From Sinomicrobium soli (lineage in GTDB: Bacteria > Bacteroidota > Bacteroidia > Flavobacteriales > Flavobacteriaceae), in NCBI RefSeq assembly GCF_003285545.1, contig NZ_QLNV01000004.1, positions 342,790 through 406,789 on the forward strand: a stretch of 64,000 nucleotides of DNA, given 5' to 3'. Below, one piece after another: positions 17,111 through 26,591 of the stretch. The notes under the pieces are model-generated. The model ran no database searches. It saw only the letters and a program-made list of their open reading frames with translations, and had not been told where the DNA came from. Position 1 is the first letter of the stretch. The number at the start of each line of letters is the position of its first letter. The position numbers and the translations under genes are program-made.

Positions 17111-18313
17111 ATGAAACTTTTATCAGAAGATATTAAAAATAAAGTGCTTCAATCCATGGAACGTATCCTCGATGAGGAACGGAGTTCCATTGTCGAAGCC
17201 AACAAGAAAGACCTGGATGCTTTTGACAGTGATGATCAGGCCATGTACGACCGCCTGGTGGTCAACCAGGCCAAGATAGACGGCATGATACAGGCTGTAA
17301 AGGAAGTACGCGAACAACAGGACCCGGTAGGGAAACTGAAATCTTCCCGCGAACTGGACAACGGGTTGCGTATAGAGAACAGGACAGCTCCTTTCGGAAC
17401 GATCATGATCATCTACGAATCGCGGCCGGATGTTACCATAGAAGCAGCGGTGCTGGCGTTTAAGGCCAACAACAAGATCCTGCTCAAGGGAGGTAAGGAA
17501 GCCCGGTTCAGCAATGAAAAACTGGAGGAATGCTGGCACAAAGCCCTGAAGGAAAATGGTCTGGACCCTGAAAGCTGGATACGGTTGCTGCAAATGAACC
17601 GGCAGGAAACACAGGAATTCCTGAAAAACCCGCCCGAAAAACTGGATCTTATCGTTCCCAGAGGGGGCGAGCGCCTGATACGTTTTGTAAAGGATAATGC
17701 CGAATGTGCAGTACTGGTGAGCGGAAGGGGAAACAACTTCCTGTATGTGCACAGGGAAGGTGACTGGGACCGTGCCCTTGATATTATTGTCAATGCCAAG
17801 ACCGACAAGATATCGGCCTGTAATGCTCTCGACAAGATATTGATCGATAAGCAGATCCCCGGTTTTGAGGACAAAGTAAAACAACTTGCGGAAGTGCTCG
17901 GGGAGCGCAATGTGGAGTTGTTGACAGATCAGGACCTCAAATCGCTGCTGCCCCAGGCTCATGTTATCGAAGATGAGTCGGTATGGTATGAGGAGTTCCT
18001 GGCGTTAAAAGCGGTTATTGCCGCTGCGGAAAACGTAGATGATGCCATCGGGAGGATCAATACCTATTCCGGGGGGCACTCGGCTTCGGTGATCACCAGA
18101 GATGAAGAGGTTGCCCGCACCTTTATGGAGCAGGTAGACAGCGCCGCCGTTTACCAGAATGCCTCCACGAGATTTACCGATGGCGGGCAGATGGGAGTCG
18201 GAGCAGAACTTGCGATAAGTACGGATAAACTCCATCATCGTGGTCCCCTGGGGCTGGAACAGCTGGTTACAAACAAGTATTACGTATACGGGAACGGACA
18301 GGTAAGGGTATAA
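17111..18313 (+). CDS. proA: Glutamate-5-semialdehyde dehydrogenase (gamma-glutamyl phosphate reductase)
   Basis: Reduces gamma-glutamyl phosphate to the semialdehyde, between ProB and ProC. The aldehyde-dehydrogenase fold is seen through APFGTIMIIYESRPDVTIEA, LKGGKEARFSN, the block with the catalytic Cys (KTDKISACNALDKIL, Cys near residue 237) and GLEQLVTNKYYVYG at the end. At 400 residues it has normal length. It starts right after the AACTA repeat and ends at an exceptionally strong terminator. Confidence 0.95.
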   Translation: MKLLSEDIKNKVLQSMERILDEERSSIVEANKKDLDAFDSDDQAMYDRLVVNQAKIDGMIQAVKEVREQQDPVGKLKSSRELDNGLRIENRTAPFGTIMIIYESRPDVTIEAAVLAFKANNKILLKGGKEARFSNEKLEECWHKALKENGLDPESWIRLLQMNRQETQEFLKNPPEKLDLIVPRGGERLIRFVKDNAECAVLVSGRGNNFLYVHREGDWDRALDIIVNAKTDKISACNALDKILIDKQIPGFEDKVKQLAEVLGERNVELLTDQDLKSLLPQAHVIEDESVWYEEFLALKAVIAAAENVDDAIGRINTYSGGHSASVITRDEEVARTFMEQVDSAAVYQNASTRFTDGGQMGVGAELAISTDKLHHRGPLGLEQLVTNKYYVYGNGQVRV

Positions 18314-18335
18314 ACAGAATACCCTGGCTGCAGAT

Positions 18336-18380
18336 AAAGACAAACCCCGGATGGCCGATAGCCATCCGGGGTTTGTCTTT
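18336..18380 (+). terminator. Strong Rho-independent terminator after proA
   Basis: A perfect 20-bp stem (18336-18355 with 18361-18380) and a 5-nt loop. The core is ACCCCGGATGGC/GCCATCCGGGGT. It ends in CTTTT, with AAAG on the other side, so it could work in both directions. Confidence 0.92.
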
Positions 18381-18510
18381 TGTGTATATTTCCCTTTTTT
18401 ATACAGCTTAAATTGGATATTTTTACGGAAGATGTGCCTATGCCTGTGGCTGACGGCCATCTTTATAAAAATAAAAGACGGATCGTTAGTTTGCAAACCG
18501 GGAAATGACA

Positions 18511-18592
18511 CTATGGTCGGGAGTCCGGAGCCGGAAGCCCGAAGTAATTATCCAATTGACCACTAACAAACTACGAACTGACAAACTAATAG
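18511..18592. repeat. GTCGGGAGTCCGGAGCC string plus AACTA repeat, copy 4
   Basis: A gtcgggagtccggagccgga run (18514-18533) is followed by actaacaaactacgaactga units (18562-18581) ending eight bases before the aroQ start. The same two-part order (GGAAGTC-type string, then AACTA units) recurs upstream of proA and yaaA. Confidence 0.55.
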
Positions 18593-18600
18593 ACCCAATC

Positions 18601-19017
18601 ATGAAGCTTATCATTATCAACGGGCCCAACCTGAACCTTCTCGGAAAACGCGAGCCCGGAATATACGGTTCGGAAACTTTTGAAGACTACCTGGAACAAC
18701 TGCGCAGCCGGTTTCCGGAGATTGAACTGGATTATTACCAGTCGAACATCGAAGGGGAGATCATAGATAAACTCCATGAAACAGGCTTCGACTACGACGG
18801 TATTATCCTGAATGCGGGAGCCTACACGCATACCTCCGTAGGCATAGGCGATGCCATAAAGGCGATTGCCACTCCCGTAGTAGAAATACATATTTCCAAT
18901 ACTTTCGGGAGGGAGGCTTTCCGGCATCAGTCGTACCTGTCTGCCCATGCCAGGGGGGTGATCCTGGGCTTCGGGATGCAGAGCTATATGCTGGCGATCC
19001 GCAGTTTTGCGGAATAG
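18601..19017 (+). CDS. aroQ: 3-dehydroquinate dehydratase, type II
   Basis: Third shikimate-pathway step. The type II dehydroquinase signature is clear: MKLIIINGPNLNLLGKREPGIYG at the N-terminus with the catalytic Tyr in the flexible lid (Tyr22 region), YQSNIEGEIIDKLHE, ILNAGAYTHTSVGIGDAI and VVEIHISNTFGREAFRHQSYLS (catalytic His). At 138 residues it has the normal dodecamer-subunit length. I take the ATG at 18601; a longer frame back to 18505 runs through the intergenic repeat and is unlikely. Confidence 0.95.
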   Translation: MKLIIINGPNLNLLGKREPGIYGSETFEDYLEQLRSRFPEIELDYYQSNIEGEIIDKLHETGFDYDGIILNAGAYTHTSVGIGDAIKAIATPVVEIHISNTFGREAFRHQSYLSAHARGVILGFGMQSYMLAIRSFAE

Positions 19018-19092
19018 GGAAAGAATACCGGGAGGGCGGTTGCAGGCTGGTTCTTCCGCCCGGACCATAAAGAGTAACTCAATTAATAGCGT

Positions 19093-20019
19093 ATGCGTAT
19101 TTTAGTTACAGGGGCCACAGGACTGGTTGGCAGTGAAATCACCGCTCTTTGCGAAGAGCAGGGCGTGGAAGTGCATTACCTGACCACAAGCCGTTCCAAA
19201 ATCAGGGAAACAAAGACCGTTAAGGGGTTTTACTGGAACCCGCAATCGGGAGAAATAGACCGGAAGTGCCTGGAAGGGGTGGAGGCCATCATCAACCTTG
19301 CCGGGACTGCCATTGCACAGCGATGGACCCCCCGGGCCCGGAAACAGATCGTGGACAGCAGGGTTGAGGCCCTGCAGCTGCTGCACCGTACCCTGGCCTG
19401 TGAGGAGGACCACAGGGTACGCATGTTGCTGTCGGCTTCGGCCATAGGGATCTACCCGGACTCCCTGGGGCATTATTACGAGGAGATCGAAAAAAATACG
19501 GACCCTACCTTTCCCGGAGAGGTCATCCGGCAATGGGAAACTGCTGCCGATTCCGTAGAACGGCTCGGGATCAAGGTAGCGAAAATACGGATAGGGCTGG
19601 TGCTTTCGGATAAGGGAGGGGCATTGCCCCGTATGGCCGGCCCGGTAAAATACTGGGCGGGCGCCCCGCTCGGCCGTGGCATACAATGGCAGTCGTGGAT
19701 ACATATTACAGACCTGGCCAGGCTCTTTCTCTTTGTGCTGGACCACGACCTTCCCGGGGTGTTCAACGGGGTGGCGCCAAACCCGGTAACCAATAAAGAA
19801 CTGACGGCGGAAATAGCCGCAAAATTGCGAAAGCCACTGATATTGCCAAATGTTCCCGCCTTTGCGCTATACTGGTTGTTCGGGAAAATGGCTTACCTGA
19901 TGCTGAGCAGTCAGCGGGTGAGTTCCCGTAAAATAACGGATATGGGATTCTCCTTCCGGTACAGCACCCTCCGCGAGGCACTGGATGCCATATATGCCGG
20001 GAAAAAGAGAGAAGAATAA
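19093..20019 (+). CDS. TIGR01777/SDR39U1-family epimerase-like protein
   Basis: An extended short-chain dehydrogenase/reductase. It has an N-terminal NAD(P) motif TGATGLVG (residues 7-14), INLAGTAIAQRW and the SASAIGIYPDSL block that replaces the usual catalytic stretch. A C-terminal DUF1731-like region follows (FGKMAYLMLSSQRVSSRKITDMGFSF). At 308 residues it matches the family in length. The physiological substrate of this family is not established. It has a short gap after aroQ and shares a terminator region with the convergent typA. Confidence 0.88.
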   Translation: MRILVTGATGLVGSEITALCEEQGVEVHYLTTSRSKIRETKTVKGFYWNPQSGEIDRKCLEGVEAIINLAGTAIAQRWTPRARKQIVDSRVEALQLLHRTLACEEDHRVRMLLSASAIGIYPDSLGHYYEEIEKNTDPTFPGEVIRQWETAADSVERLGIKVAKIRIGLVLSDKGGALPRMAGPVKYWAGAPLGRGIQWQSWIHITDLARLFLFVLDHDLPGVFNGVAPNPVTNKELTAEIAAKLRKPLILPNVPAFALYWLFGKMAYLMLSSQRVSSRKITDMGFSFRYSTLREALDAIYAGKKREE

Positions 20020-20020
20020 A

Positions 20021-20052
20021 AAAAAGCTACCCCTGTGAGAGGTAGCTTTCTG
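20021..20052 (-). terminator. Terminator between the convergent SDR39U1 and typA genes
   Basis: A 9-bp stem AAAGCTACC/GGTAGCTTT (20023-20031 with 20041-20049). On the minus strand it is followed by a long T-run (plus-strand A-run 20018-20025), so it serves typA best; it could also slow transcription from the plus strand. Confidence 0.8.
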
Positions 20053-20057
20053 TGGAG

Positions 20058-21857
20058 TTAGGCAATTTTATTGCGCTTCCTGTCGTTTTCCGTCAGGAAT
20101 ATTTTTCGCAGTCGAAGGCTTTGCGGGGTTACTTCGACGTATTCGTCTTTTTGTATATACTCCAGCGCCTCTTCGAGAGAGAATTTGATGGCCGGTACGA
20201 TCTTGGCCTTTTCATCAGCTCCGGAAGAACGGACATTGGAAAGTTTTTTGGTTTTGGTAACATTGACGGTCATATCGTCTCCCCGTGAATTCTCACCGAT
20301 AACCTGGCCTTCGTAAATATCTTCATTGGGGTCTACGAAAAACTTGCCTCTTTCCTGTAGTTTATCTATGGAGTAGGGAATGGCCTTCCCGTTTTCCATG
20401 GAGATCAGCGAACCGTTATTTCTTCCGGGGATATTTCCCTTGTACGGCTGGTACTCCAGAAAGCGGTGCGACATGATGGCCTCTCCGGCAGTGGCGGTAA
20501 GCAACTGGTTCCGGAGCCCGATAATTCCTCTTGACGGGATGTGGAATACGCAGACCATGCGTTCCCCTCGGGGTTCCATGCTCAGCATTTCCCCTTTGCG
20601 CAGGCTCACAAACTCCACCGCCTTTCCGGAAAGGTTTTCCGGGAGGTCTATGGTCAGTTCTTCAACAGGTTCGCACTTTACACCGTCTATTTCCTTGATG
20701 ATCACCTGGGGCTGGCCTATCTGTAATTCGTATCCCTCGCGTCTCATGGTTTCTATAAGTACGGAAAGGTGCAGTACACCACGCCCGTAAACCATGAATT
20801 TATCGGCACTTTCGGTTTCTTCCACGCGCAGAGCAAGGTTTTTTTCCAGTTCTTTTTCCAGTCTTTCCTTAATGTGGCGGGAGGTTACAAACTTACCTTC
20901 CTTGCCGAAAAAAGGCGAGTCGTTTATGGTAAAGAGCATACTCATGGTAGGCTCATCTATGGCAATGGATTTAAGGGCTTCCGGGTTTTCTGCATCGGCA
21001 ATGGTATCTCCTATCTCAAAACCGTCGAGCCCTACTACGGCACAGATATCCCCTGCTTTTACCTCGTTTACCTTTTTTCTTCCGAGCCCTTCGAAAGTAT
21101 GGAGTTCCTTGATGCGGGATTTCAATATACTGCCGTCCCTTTTAACCAGTGATACCGGCATTCCCTCGGTAAGTGTTCCCCGCTGAAGCCTTCCTATGGC
21201 GATCCGTCCTGTAAAGCTGGAGAAATCCAGGGAAGTGATCAGCATTTGCGGGGTCCCTTCCGAAACCTCGGGGGCCGGGATGTGTTCCAGGACCATATCG
21301 AGCAGGGGCTCGATGTTTTCCGTAACCTGCTGCCAGTCTTCAGACATCCAGTTGTTTTTGGCAGACCCGTAAACCGTGGGGAAGTCGAGCTGCCATTCTT
21401 CGGCCCCGAGTTCGAACATCAGGTCGAAAACTTTTTCGTGTACTTCTTCCGGTGTACAGTTTTCCTTGTCCACTTTATTGATTACCACACAAGGCTTAAG
21501 TTTGAGGTCGATGGCCTTCTGCAGTACAAACCGGGTCTGGGGCATAGGCCCTTCGAAAGCGTCGACCAGCAGCAATACCCCGTCGGCCATGTTCAGCACA
21601 CGCTCTACTTCACCACCGAAATCGGCGTGCCCGGGAGTATCGATAATGTTGATCTTGGTGTTTTTGTAGGTTACCGCAACGTTTTTGGAGGTAATGGTGA
21701 TCCCTCTTTCCCGTTCCAGGTCATTATTGTCAAGGATCAGGTCGCCCGTATTTTCATTTTCACGGAATAATTGACAATGGTACATGATTTTGTCTACCAG
21801 GGTGGTCTTGCCGTGGTCTACGTGCGCTATGATCGCGATATTTCTGATGTCCGCCAT
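20058..21857 (-). CDS. typA: Ribosome-associated translational GTPase TypA/BipA
   Basis: Translation-factor GTPase involved in ribosome assembly and stress adaptation. At 599 residues it has standard length. GTPase motifs: AHVDHGKTT (G1, residues 11-19), RGITI (G2), [16 protein letters not shown] (G3) and NKVDKE (G4). EF-G-like domains III/V and the BipA-specific C-terminal domain follow ([41 protein letters not shown]). Start at 21857 ([16 protein letters not shown]); an in-frame Met 20 codons upstream lies in the leader. A TATATTTG -7 box lies about 65 bp upstream of the start. Confidence 0.97.
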   Translation of the reverse strand: MADIRNIAIIAHVDHGKTTLVDKIMYHCQLFRENENTGDLILDNNDLERERGITITSKNVAVTYKNTKINIIDTPGHADFGGEVERVLNMADGVLLLVDAFEGPMPQTRFVLQKAIDLKLKPCVVINKVDKENCTPEEVHEKVFDLMFELGAEEWQLDFPTVYGSAKNNWMSEDWQQVTENIEPLLDMVLEHIPAPEVSEGTPQMLITSLDFSSFTGRIAIGRLQRGTLTEGMPVSLVKRDGSILKSRIKELHTFEGLGRKKVNEVKAGDICAVVGLDGFEIGDTIADAENPEALKSIAIDEPTMSMLFTINDSPFFGKEGKFVTSRHIKERLEKELEKNLALRVEETESADKFMVYGRGVLHLSVLIETMRREGYELQIGQPQVIIKEIDGVKCEPVEELTIDLPENLSGKAVEFVSLRKGEMLSMEPRGERMVCVFHIPSRGIIGLRNQLLTATAGEAIMSHRFLEYQPYKGNIPGRNNGSLISMENGKAIPYSIDKLQERGKFFVDPNEDIYEGQVIGENSRGDDMTVNVTKTKKLSNVRSSGADEKAKIVPAIKFSLEEALEYIQKDEYVEVTPQSLRLRKIFLTENDRKRNKIA

Positions 21858-21922
21858 TCTTTTTGACTCGGTTTTTCTGTTTATACTACGGTATTTTCCC
21901 TTTCCGGGAAAAAACAAGGGCG

Positions 21923-21930
21923 CAAATATA
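21923..21930 (-). promoter_or_regulatory. -7 box (TATATTTG) for typA
   Basis: Reading the minus strand, TATATTTG matches the TAnnTTTG consensus; 18 bp further upstream a CTG stands in for the -33 TTG. The remaining gap up to 22184 contains no recognisable gene. Confidence 0.5.
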
Positions 21931-22151
21931 AATCATATTCCCCTTTTTCAGCCATTAAATTATTGTTTTTTAAGGATATGCTGTTTTTTATTACCGTCGG
22001 CTCCGCAGTTTTTATACGGGCAGGTGGGGGAGCCCTGCAAATAAATATCGTGATTTTTCCTGCGTTAGTAGTGATTTCAATATCTTTGAAACCTACTTGT
22101 ACAGGGCCTGTATGACGGGTAGGGCATACCGGGACCGTTTTCGGGGACCTG

Positions 22152-22159
22152 TAATTTTG
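22152..22159 (+). promoter_or_regulatory. Possible -7 box (TAATTTTG) for the ABC transporter operon
   Basis: TAATTTTG matches TAnnTTTG and lies 26 bp before the ATP-binding protein start, but no TTG is found at the expected -33 distance. A second candidate, TATCTTTG at 22081-22088, also lacks a -33 element. Confidence 0.3.
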
Positions 22160-22184
22160 TTGGATGAAAACTGAATAATAGCTT

Positions 22185-23120
22185 ATGAGCAACCTGCTGG
22201 AAGTGAATGACGTTTCCAAAAAGTACGGATCGTATACCGCTCTGGACAACGTTTCACTACAAATTCCGAAAGGCAGTATTTTCGGATTGCTGGGCCCTAA
22301 CGGGGCGGGAAAAACCAGCCTGATCCGTATCATTAACCAGATCACCTATCCCGACAGGGGAACAGTGCTCTTTGACGGGAAACCGCTGAACCCGGAACAT
22401 ATTGCCCGTATCGGGTACCTCCCGGAAGAACGCGGGCTCTACAAGAGCATGAAGGTGGGGGAGCAGGCCCTTTACCTGGCCCGGTTGAAGGGATTGTCGT
22501 CCGGGGAGGCCAGGGAGCGGCTCAGGTACTGGTTCGATCGCCTGGAGATCGGTGACTGGTGGAACAAGAAAATACAGGAACTCTCCAAGGGAATGGCCCA
22601 GAAGATACAGTTTGTCGTTACCGTCCTTCACCGCCCTTCGCTATTGATCTTCGATGAACCTTTCAGCGGTTTCGACCCCATCAATGCTAACCTGATAAAG
22701 GATGAAATCCTCCACCTCAGGGATCAGGGCGCCACGGTGATCTTTTCTACCCATCGCATGGAATCGGTAGAGGAATTATGCGACGATATTGCGCTGATCA
22801 ATAAATCAAAAAAACTGCTCGAGGGCAGGCTTGTGGACATCAAGAAGCAATACAGGAGTAATACTTTTGAAGTAGGGCTCGATGTCCCGGACCGTACTGC
22901 GATACGTGCTGAAATAGCACAAAAGTTCCGGGTAGCCGATGCGAGCTTCAAATCGCTTTCGGATGAGGTCAAGCTGAGAATACATCTGCCAGACGACCAT
23001 GCGCCGAACGATTTACTGGCCTATCTTGTCAACCTGGGGGTCGTTACCCATTTTGTGGAGGTGATCCCGAGTGTAAACGACATTTTTATCCGAACCGTAA
23101 AAGACAGTGATGATGAATAA
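22185..23120 (+). CDS. ABC transporter ATP-binding protein (ABC-2/NatA type)
   Basis: Energises the membrane protein encoded next. The 311-residue protein has Walker A GPNGAGKTS (near residue 37), Q-loop region YLPEERGLYK, signature LSKGMAQKIQFV, Walker B LLIFDEPFSGFDP and the switch His in FSTHRME. A C-terminal 80-residue extension follows, as in NatA/YhaQ-type subunits. It overlaps the permease start by about 11 bp, so the pair is translationally coupled. The substrate is unknown; NatAB relatives export sodium or antibiotics, but that cannot be assigned here. Confidence 0.93.
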   Translation: MSNLLEVNDVSKKYGSYTALDNVSLQIPKGSIFGLLGPNGAGKTSLIRIINQITYPDRGTVLFDGKPLNPEHIARIGYLPEERGLYKSMKVGEQALYLARLKGLSSGEARERLRYWFDRLEIGDWWNKKIQELSKGMAQKIQFVVTVLHRPSLLIFDEPFSGFDPINANLIKDEILHLRDQGATVIFSTHRMESVEELCDDIALINKSKKLLEGRLVDIKKQYRSNTFEVGLDVPDRTAIRAEIAQKFRVADASFKSLSDEVKLRIHLPDDHAPNDLLAYLVNLGVVTHFVEVIPSVNDIFIRTVKDSDDE

Positions 23121-24453
23121 ACTGCCATTGATCATAAAAAGGGAATACCTGGCCAAGGTGCGCAACAGGTCTTTTATCGTAATGACCATTCTGAGCCCCC
23201 TGCTTTTTGTGGGAATGGCTGCCCTGGTATTTTTCCTGACCAAAGCCAATAACGATGATGTCAAGGTGATCGCGGTACTCAATGAAGGACAGTTTTTCGA
23301 AGACAGCTTCCGGAATACTGCTGCGCTTTCCTATGTGTCTTTCGAGGGGATGCCCCTGGAGATCGCCAAGGATTCTGCCCGGCACGAGGCATATTACGGC
23401 TTGTTGTATATCCCGGACGGAGCCGATATAGAGCAGGTTACCGGGAATGTTGAGTTTTTCTGCCGGGAGTCGCCCGGAATAGGAATCCTGTCGGCTATGG
23501 AGGGTGTCATCAGCAATAAGATCAGGGAAGTGAAATTACGGGATTTCGGGGTGCCGGACCAGGTGATGCGGGAGCTCGGAAGCGGGTACCGGATCAATGT
23601 CGAAAATTTTTCCGGAGAGAAAAAACTCCGGGGGATCAACGAGATCAAGGCCATTATAGGGGGAGCCTTCGGCTATCTTATCATGATGTTTATCATCATC
23701 TACGGTGCCTTCGTTATGCGCAGTGTTATCGAAGAAAAGACCAGCCGTATCATCGAGGTGATCATCTCATCGGTAAAACCCTTTCAGCTGATGCTGGGCA
23801 AGATCATAGGAACTTCACTGGCGGGAATCACACAGTTTCTTATCTGGACCGTGTCGGCGGGGGTGCTGGGGATGATACTGGCAGGGGTGCTGGGGATCAG
23901 TACGGACGAACTGGGGCCCCATACCGTGTCGCCGGAAGCTGCGGAAGCCGTAAACGGGATGTCGGACGGCATCCGGGAAAACCTTCAGCCCTATATTGCG
24001 GAACTGCTGAAGATCTCCTGGGGATGGCTGTTATTTTCTTTTATCGTATATTTCGTACTGGGATACCTGATCTACAGCTCCATTTATGCCGCTATAGGGG
24101 CGGCGGTGGATAATGAGACCGATACACAACAGTTTATGTTTCCCGTTATCACGCCCCTGATGCTGGCGATATATGTGGGGTTCTTTTCGGTGTTCAATAA
24201 TCCGCACGGCCCCATTGCCGTGGCTTTCTCCCTGTTTCCTCTTACCTCACCCATAGTGATGCTGATGAGGCTTCCGGGAGGGATAGGAGAAGGAGGGGTC
24301 CCGGTATGGCAGTTTATTACTTCGGTAGTATTGCTGGTGGCGACGTTCCTGTTTATCGTATGGATCGCAGCACGGATATACCGGGTAGGAATACTCATGT
24401 ATGGCAAGAAGCCGGGATACAAGGAGATATACCGGTGGCTGAGGTATAGTTAA
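23110..24453 (+). CDS. ABC-2 type transporter permease (NatB/YhaP-like)
   Basis: Membrane partner of the preceding ATPase, about 447 residues. One N-terminal transmembrane segment (FIVMTILSPLLFVGMAALVFFL) is followed by a large extracytoplasmic region of about 130 residues. Five or six further membrane helices come next (FGYLIMMFIIIYGAFVM, LAGITQFLIWTVSAGVLGMIL, ISWGWLLFSFIVYFVLGYLI, LMLAIYVGFFSVF, FITSVVLLVATFLFIVWIA). The signature EEKTSRIIEVIISSVKPFQLMLGKIIG is typical of ABC-2 permeases of this subtype. The start could be GTG 23107, ATG 23110 or ATG 23113. It is followed after 16 bp by an MscS-type channel gene. Confidence 0.9.
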   Translation: MMNKLPLIIKREYLAKVRNRSFIVMTILSPLLFVGMAALVFFLTKANNDDVKVIAVLNEGQFFEDSFRNTAALSYVSFEGMPLEIAKDSARHEAYYGLLYIPDGADIEQVTGNVEFFCRESPGIGILSAMEGVISNKIREVKLRDFGVPDQVMRELGSGYRINVENFSGEKKLRGINEIKAIIGGAFGYLIMMFIIIYGAFVMRSVIEEKTSRIIEVIISSVKPFQLMLGKIIGTSLAGITQFLIWTVSAGVLGMILAGVLGISTDELGPHTVSPEAAEAVNGMSDGIRENLQPYIAELLKISWGWLLFSFIVYFVLGYLIYSSIYAAIGAAVDNETDTQQFMFPVITPLMLAIYVGFFSVFNNPHGPIAVAFSLFPLTSPIVMLMRLPGGIGEGGVPVWQFITSVVLLVATFLFIVWIAARIYRVGILMYGKKPGYKEIYRWLRYS

Positions 24454-24469
24454 TAAAAATACACGGTGT

Positions 24470-25327
24470 ATGGAAACAGCGTTTAAGGACATACTGGATT
24501 CTATAAACGAATTCCTGTCGTATAAGATCTATTCCCCGGAAGGGAGCCCCGTAGATATCACGGTCGGGATTGTTGTGGCGGTTGTTATTGCCATTATGGT
24601 TACACATCTGGTACTGAAGCTCTTCCGGAAAGTGGTGACCCGGAATTACTCGGTGGCCGATAAAAACAAGTTTATAAGCATTTTCCAGTTTATAAAATAC
24701 ATCATCTATGTCCTGGTCATTATTTTTACCCTCGATGCGGCGGGCATTAATGTAACCGTATTGCTGACCCCGCTGGCAGCACTGGCGGTAGGTATCGGTT
24801 TTGCCCTGCAGCAGCTGTTCCAGGATATTATGTCGGGATTGCTTATCATTGTCGACAAATCACTCCAGGTAGGTGATATTATCGAAGTGGACGACAAGGT
24901 GGGCAGGGTAACCAGTGTAAAACTGCGGACCACCAGGGTAGAGACCCGGGGAGGGCGGATACTTATCGTTCCGAATCATAAATTCATGTCCGATCCGTTG
25001 TTTAACTGGACACAGAATGGCAATATCATCAGGGATGATGTTAAGGTAGGGGTGGCTTACGGGTCGGACGTAATCCTTGTGAAGAAACTCCTGATGAAAT
25101 GTGTTCGGGAGCATTCCGGTACCCTGGAATTTCCGGAGCCTTTTGTGCTTTTTGAGAATTTCGGAGATTCTTCCCTGGATTTTGCCGTATATTATTATAT
25201 ACCGGACAGTTTTTCAGCGCCCCTGATGAGAAGCGATATCCGTTTTGAAATAGACAAGGCCTTCAGGGAACACGATATTTCCATTCCGTTCCCTCAGCGG
25301 GATGTGCATATGATCCCCCCGCAATAG
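24470..25327 (+). CDS. MscS-family mechanosensitive channel
   Basis: A 285-residue small-conductance mechanosensitive channel homologue. Three N-terminal membrane helices are seen (ITVGIVVAVVIAIMVTHLVL, FIKYIIYVLVIIFTLDAAGI, VLLTPLAALAVGIGFALQQ); the last is the pore-lining TM3 with small residues. The MscS beta domain follows (LLIIVDKSLQVGDIIEVDDKVGRVTSVKLRTTRVET, GRILIVPNHKFMSDPLFNWT), then the alpha/beta cytoplasmic vestibule. It probably acts as an osmotic safety valve. It is close behind the ABC-2 permease, so co-transcription is likely. Confidence 0.93.
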   Translation: METAFKDILDSINEFLSYKIYSPEGSPVDITVGIVVAVVIAIMVTHLVLKLFRKVVTRNYSVADKNKFISIFQFIKYIIYVLVIIFTLDAAGINVTVLLTPLAALAVGIGFALQQLFQDIMSGLLIIVDKSLQVGDIIEVDDKVGRVTSVKLRTTRVETRGGRILIVPNHKFMSDPLFNWTQNGNIIRDDVKVGVAYGSDVILVKKLLMKCVREHSGTLEFPEPFVLFENFGDSSLDFAVYYYIPDSFSAPLMRSDIRFEIDKAFREHDISIPFPQRDVHMIPPQ

Positions 25328-25390
25328 AGCTGCGGGGAAACCGAAGGAAGTAATAACAGCAAGGAGAAAACTTTAAACAGCAGATATATC

Positions 25391-26554
25391 ATGCCCGGAA
25401 TTTTGGTAATAGAAGATGAAGTAGCCATCAGGAGAGTACTGGTGAAGATACTGGCGGAAGAAAGTAAGGAATACGAGGTAGACGAAGCGGAAGACGGGGT
25501 AGCCGGAATTGAGAAAATACGGAACAACGATTACGACCTGGTGCTCTGCGATATAAAAATGCCGAAGATGGACGGGGTGGAAGTACTGGAGGCGGCAGGA
25601 AAGGAAAAACCGGATATTCCTTTTGTGATGATCTCCGGGCACGGAGACCTGGACACTGCAGTGCATACCATGAAACTCGGGGCCTACGACTATATCTCCA
25701 AACCGCCCGATCTCAACAGGCTGCTCAATACGGTGCGAAATGCCCTGGACAAGAAGGAACTGGTACGCGAAAACAAACGGCTCAAGAAAAAGGTCAGCAG
25801 GAATTACGAAATGATCGGGGAGAGCAAGGCCATAGTGCAGATCAAGGAAATGATCGATAAGGTGGCCCCTACCGATGCACGCGTGCTGATCACCGGTTCC
25901 AATGGTACGGGGAAAGAACTGGTGGCGCACTGGTTGCACGAAAAAAGCGGGCGGGCCAAAGCCCCCCTGGTAGAGGTCAATTGCGCGGCTATCCCTTCAG
26001 AACTCATAGAAAGCGAACTTTTCGGTCATGTAAAAGGCGCGTTTACCTCCGCTGTAAAGGACCGGGCCGGAAAATTTGAAGCTGCGAACAAGGGAACCGT
26101 TTTCCTGGACGAGATCGGCGACATGAGCCTCTCTGCCCAGGCCAAGGTATTGCGTGCCTTACAGGAAAATAAGATTTCACGCGTTGGCAGCGACAAGGAT
26201 ATTAAGGTAGATGTACGTGTGATTGCGGCAACCAATAAGGACCTGAAGGAAGAGATAGAAAAAGGAAAATTCAGGGAAGATCTCTACCACAGGCTTGCCG
26301 TTATACTTATTCATGTGCCTTCACTCAACGACCGGAGGGAAGATATTCCGCAGCTGGTAGAATACTTTAGCGGAAAAGTGGCCGCAGAACAGGGAATGGG
26401 GGCAAAAAAATTCTCTCCCGAAGCCGTAAGGTTATTGCAGGAATACGACTGGACCGGGAACATCCGGGAGCTTCGCAATGTTGTGGAACGCCTTATGATC
26501 CTCAGCGGTGAGGAGGTGAGTGAGAGTGATGTAAAGCTCTTTGCCAGTAAATGA
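25391..26554 (+). CDS. NtrC-like sigma-54 activator lacking the HTH domain
   Basis: Response regulator with a receiver domain (residues about 1-120; phospho-acceptor Asp in LCDIKMPKMDG; Lys in YISKPPDL) and an AAA+ sigma-54 interaction domain. The latter shows Walker A GSNGTGKEL, the sigma-54 contact loop as GAFTSA (216-221; canonical GAFTGA), Walker B GTVFLDEIGDM and an arginine finger in REDLYHRLAVI. The protein stops at residue 387, directly after the AAA+ lid, without the C-terminal Fis-type DNA-binding domain. It may therefore act without specific DNA binding or from solution. No sensor kinase is adjacent, so its partner is elsewhere. The gene is 63 bp downstream of the MscS-type gene. 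Confidence 0.9.
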   Translation: MPGILVIEDEVAIRRVLVKILAEESKEYEVDEAEDGVAGIEKIRNNDYDLVLCDIKMPKMDGVEVLEAAGKEKPDIPFVMISGHGDLDTAVHTMKLGAYDYISKPPDLNRLLNTVRNALDKKELVRENKRLKKKVSRNYEMIGESKAIVQIKEMIDKVAPTDARVLITGSNGTGKELVAHWLHEKSGRAKAPLVEVNCAAIPSELIESELFGHVKGAFTSAVKDRAGKFEAANKGTVFLDEIGDMSLSAQAKVLRALQENKISRVGSDKDIKVDVRVIAATNKDLKEEIEKGKFREDLYHRLAVILIHVPSLNDRREDIPQLVEYFSGKVAAEQGMGAKKFSPEAVRLLQEYDWTGNIRELRNVVERLMILSGEEVSESDVKLFASK

Positions 26555-26591
26555 GGAAATAGTCGGGAGCCGGAAGTCGGGAGTCGGAAGT

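Noticed and set aside
18336..18380. Riboswitch or attenuator upstream of aroQ
   Set aside because: It is a perfect hairpin placed just after the proA stop with a T-rich end, which is better explained as a terminator.
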